This document shows, in pieces, positions 62,325-64,000 of a DNA stretch of 64,000 nt. Source of the DNA: an uncultured Alphaproteobacteria bacterium (lineage in GTDB: Bacteria; Pseudomonadota; Alphaproteobacteria; HIMB59). Every line of letters starts with the position of its first letter. Position 1 is the stretch's first letter. A program made the position numbers and the translations under genes. The notes beneath the pieces are model-generated. The model searched no databases. It saw nothing but the letters and a program-made list of their open reading frames with translations, and was not told the DNA's origin. The DNA lies in contig CACMGP010000001.1 in NCBI GenBank assembly GCA_902613185.1, forward strand, positions 372,001 to 436,000, written 5' to 3'.

Positions 62325-62372
62325 TTATATATATAAGCCTCGGCAGTATAGACCTATCTTGAGTGAAACTAA
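62325..62372 (-). promoter_or_regulatory. Candidate promoter of the aap operon
   Basis: On the minus strand a TATACT -10 box lies at 62345-62350 with a weak TTTAGT-like -35 about 17 bases upstream. It would give a 5' leader of about 25 bases ending in AAGGAGG before aapJ. Alternative sites farther upstream cannot be excluded. Confidence 0.35.
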
Positions 62373-62437
62373 AATATAAAAATACTAAATAATGCCTTTA
62401 TTTTTGCGGCAATTTATTAGAAATTTTGATCTCTGAC

Positions 62438-63604
62438 TTAATCTTGATGAAATTGGTCCCTTGTATATGTCTTGTCTTGTACATCACTTAATTCCAAATG
62501 ACTTCTATTACATAGAATTAGATCAGAGTCTTTTTTGAATAATTCTAAGTCTTCATATACCTCAGAGTTAAAAAATTGTTTTTCTTTGATCAAAGGTTCG
62601 TAAACTATCACTTTAATACCCTTAGCTTTTATTCTTTTCATGATCCCTTGCATACTTGACTCTCTTATATTGTCTGATCCCTCTTTCATAACCAATCTAT
62701 AGACTCCAACTGTTTTAGGATTTAATTTTGATATTTCTGAGCCAATAAAATCTTTTCGCATTGAATTAGACTCTATTATTGCTTCCATAATTTTTTGTGG
62801 GACCTTGTCAAAATTTGCTAATAATTGTTTTGTATCTTTTGGGAGACAATATCCACCATATCCAAACGAAGGATTATTATAAAAATCACCTATTCTAGGA
62901 TCTAAACTAACAGATTTTATAATTTCTTTAGTATTTAATTTTCTTGATATTGCAAATGTGTCAAGTTCATTGAAAAATGTCACTCTCATTGCTAGGTAAG
63001 CATTGGAAAATAATTTTGATGACTCAGCTTCAGTAGAATTTGTATAGATAGTTTGAACATTTTTGTCTATTGCTGCATCTGATAATAATTTAGCAAACTG
63101 TTTACCTTTTTTGGATTTTGATCCAATTACTATTCTTGAGGGATATAGGCTATCATTTAAAGCTCTACCCTCTCTTAAAAATTCAGGTACAAAAATAATT
63201 TCAAGATCTTGATATTCTTTTTGAATTTTTTTAACGTATCCAACAGGTATAGTAGAGCGAATGATTACACATGGAGTGGACTCAGATTTTTGAATATTTT
63301 CTAATGTTTTCTCAATTGAGGTTGTATCAAATTGATTTGTATCAATATCGTAATTTGTTGGAGTAGCTATGATTACAAAATTGAAATCATTAACTTTGCT
63401 TGGGAAGTTTTTGGAAGCAATTAAATTTAATTTTTTTGTATTTAAAAAATCTTTAATATCTTTATCATCAATTGCAGATATTCCATTTACAAGATTATTT
63501 GATTTTGTAAAGTCCAAATCGTAACATGTAACCTCATTTTTTTGGGCTAAAAGAACAGCATTTGCTGTACCAACATAACCAAGGCCTACAACTAATATTT
63601 TCAA
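62438..63604 (-). CDS. ugd: UDP-glucose 6-dehydrogenase
   Basis: Oxidises UDP-glucose to UDP-glucuronate for surface polysaccharide. At 388 residues it equals E. coli Ugd in length and pattern: VVGLGYVGTANAVLLAQ near 5, IIATPTNYDIDTNQFDTTS near 78, STIPVGY near 117, PEFLREGRALNDSLYPSRIVIG near 140 (core PEFLREGRAL), FGYGGYCLPKDTKQLLANF near 247 with catalytic Cys253, GIMKRIKAKGIKVIVYEP and the end YTRDQFHQD. The enterobacterial-like form suggests horizontal transfer. No polysaccharide genes are beside it. Confidence 0.93.
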   Translation of the reverse strand: MKILVVGLGYVGTANAVLLAQKNEVTCYDLDFTKSNNLVNGISAIDDKDIKDFLNTKKLNLIASKNFPSKVNDFNFVIIATPTNYDIDTNQFDTTSIEKTLENIQKSESTPCVIIRSTIPVGYVKKIQKEYQDLEIIFVPEFLREGRALNDSLYPSRIVIGSKSKKGKQFAKLLSDAAIDKNVQTIYTNSTEAESSKLFSNAYLAMRVTFFNELDTFAISRKLNTKEIIKSVSLDPRIGDFYNNPSFGYGGYCLPKDTKQLLANFDKVPQKIMEAIIESNSMRKDFIGSEISKLNPKTVGVYRLVMKEGSDNIRESSMQGIMKRIKAKGIKVIVYEPLIKEKQFFNSEVYEDLELFKKDSDLILCNRSHLELSDVQDKTYTRDQFHQD

Positions 63605-63741
63605 TTAATTCAAAGTATTACATTTAAGTTATTGAACAACGACTTTTTTTGTAATGATTTCCAATGCGACATATAGGCTTAAAATATTTGGGGATTTTTA
63701 GATTTTTTGTATTTAAATAGCTTAATTGTGATAAAAGTTAT

Positions 63742-63758
63742 TGGTATATTGTATACCA
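63742..63758 (+). promoter_or_regulatory. GntR-like operator upstream of fhs
   Basis: TGGTATA-TTG-TATACCA is a perfect inverted repeat, and the TTGTATACCA part fits the TNGTNNACNA rule of FCD-type GntR regulators. It lies 28 bases before the fhs start in the 181-base divergent gap from ugd, which otherwise holds only AT-rich sequence with no clear promoter. Confidence 0.45.
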
Positions 63759-63785
63759 CATTTTTGTGAAAGGATCCTAATTTAG

Positions 63786-64000
63786 ATGTCTGATATTGAA
63801 ATAGCAAGAGCAGCAAAAAAAATGCATATAAGAGATGTTGCAGAAAAAATAAATATACCAGAGGAGAGTTTAATTCCTTATGGGCATGATATTGCAAAAA
63901 TTAACTTTGATTTCATTGAAAAATCAAAATCAAATTCTGACGGAAAATTGATACTTGTTACAGCAATAAGCCCGACACCTGCAGGAGAAGGAAAAACAAC
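63786..64000 (+). CDS. fhs: Formate--tetrahydrofolate ligase (partial, 5' end)
   Basis: ATP-dependent entry of formate into the folate pool. The visible 71 residues begin [20 protein letters not shown], include [16 protein letters not shown] near 27, typical of FTHFS, and end at the P-loop-like [11 protein letters not shown], where the window stops. The AAGGATCC sequence upstream is a moderate ribosome site. A GntR-type palindrome lies in front. Links with 5-formyl-THF cyclo-ligase at 28.5 kb in one-carbon metabolism. Confidence 0.93.
   Translation, partial: MSDIEIARAAKKMHIRDVAEKINIPEESLIPYGHDIAKINFDFIEKSKSNSDGKLILVTAISPTPAGEGKT

Noticed and set aside
63679-63897. 72-codon frame on minus across the fhs start
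   Set aside because: Overlaps the conserved N-terminus of fhs and the intergenic palindrome; low-complexity hydrophobic product.

Overview
The window looks like part of a streamlined, AT-rich alphaproteobacterial chromosome, most likely a marine SAR11-like or HIMB59/AEGEAN-169-like lineage. That placement is inferred from very low GC, almost no intergenic space, many 4-bp ATGA overlaps, ALAS-type HemA, TrcR (DUF1013), an alphaproteobacterial bL31, the aapJQMP transporter and the rpoH/RluA-type neighbourhood. No rRNA, tRNA, CRISPR array, prophage or insertion sequence was seen. No gene-free stretch exceeds 300 bases; the longest are 52686-52884, 63605-63785 and 57046-57205.

Layout. 1-3.4 kb (mostly minus): agmatine-to-putrescine genes (aguB partial, aguA), a stand-alone AlaDH/PNT-N-like protein, a LysE exporter and gpmA. 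3.5-13.6 kb: fumC on plus, then on minus the distal half of the division/cell-wall cluster (murG-murC-murB-ddl-ftsQ-ftsA-ftsZ-lpxC), headed by a small membrane protein. 13.6-15.2 kb: an RluA-family pseudouridine synthase and rpoH. 15.2-29.6 kb (minus): purA, hisZ, glmM, ftsH, tilS, the Tol-Pal system (tolQRAB-pal-cpoB), a PD-(D/E)XK nuclease-like protein in the usual ruvCAB position, yebC, a YmdB-type phosphoesterase, 5-formyl-THF cyclo-ligase, zapA and a coiled-coil protein. 29.7-35.8 kb (plus): tkt-gap-fba-efp-suhB, then rpmE and trcR.

35.8-42.1 kb (minus): a DUF3833 lipoprotein, cfa, DUF1365, a flavin oxidoreductase and photolyase (a set resembling photo-oxidative stress genes), rpmG and trhO. 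42.1-45.1 kb (minus): hemA, an LLM flavin oxidoreductase and an SDR. 45.2-52.3 kb (plus): a heme operon hemC-hemB-hemE-hemH-hemF-hemJ followed by a MATE exporter. It has no separate hemD; HemC carries an extra C-terminal region of about 170 residues. 52.3-57.6 kb: DUF2721, an ArgO/LysE exporter, a truncated TAXI-like periplasmic protein, a TauE/SafE exporter with a DUF3445 protein, an M19 dipeptidase and two overlapping tiny genes with their own palindrome and terminator. 57.6-62.3 kb (minus): a RhtB exporter and the amino-acid ABC importer aapJQMP. 62.4-64 kb: an enterobacterial-like UDP-glucose dehydrogenase and the start of formate-THF ligase (fhs) on plus.

The best candidates for new biology are the HemC C-terminal extension replacing or hiding HemD, the nuclease-like protein in the ruvCAB slot, the photolyase without a normal start codon just after the rpmG stop in the same frame, the two tiny co-transcribed genes at 57.2-57.5 kb, and two stand-alone half-domain proteins (AlaDH/PNT-N-like and TAXI-like). 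All functional calls come from reading sequence motifs; no database search was run.
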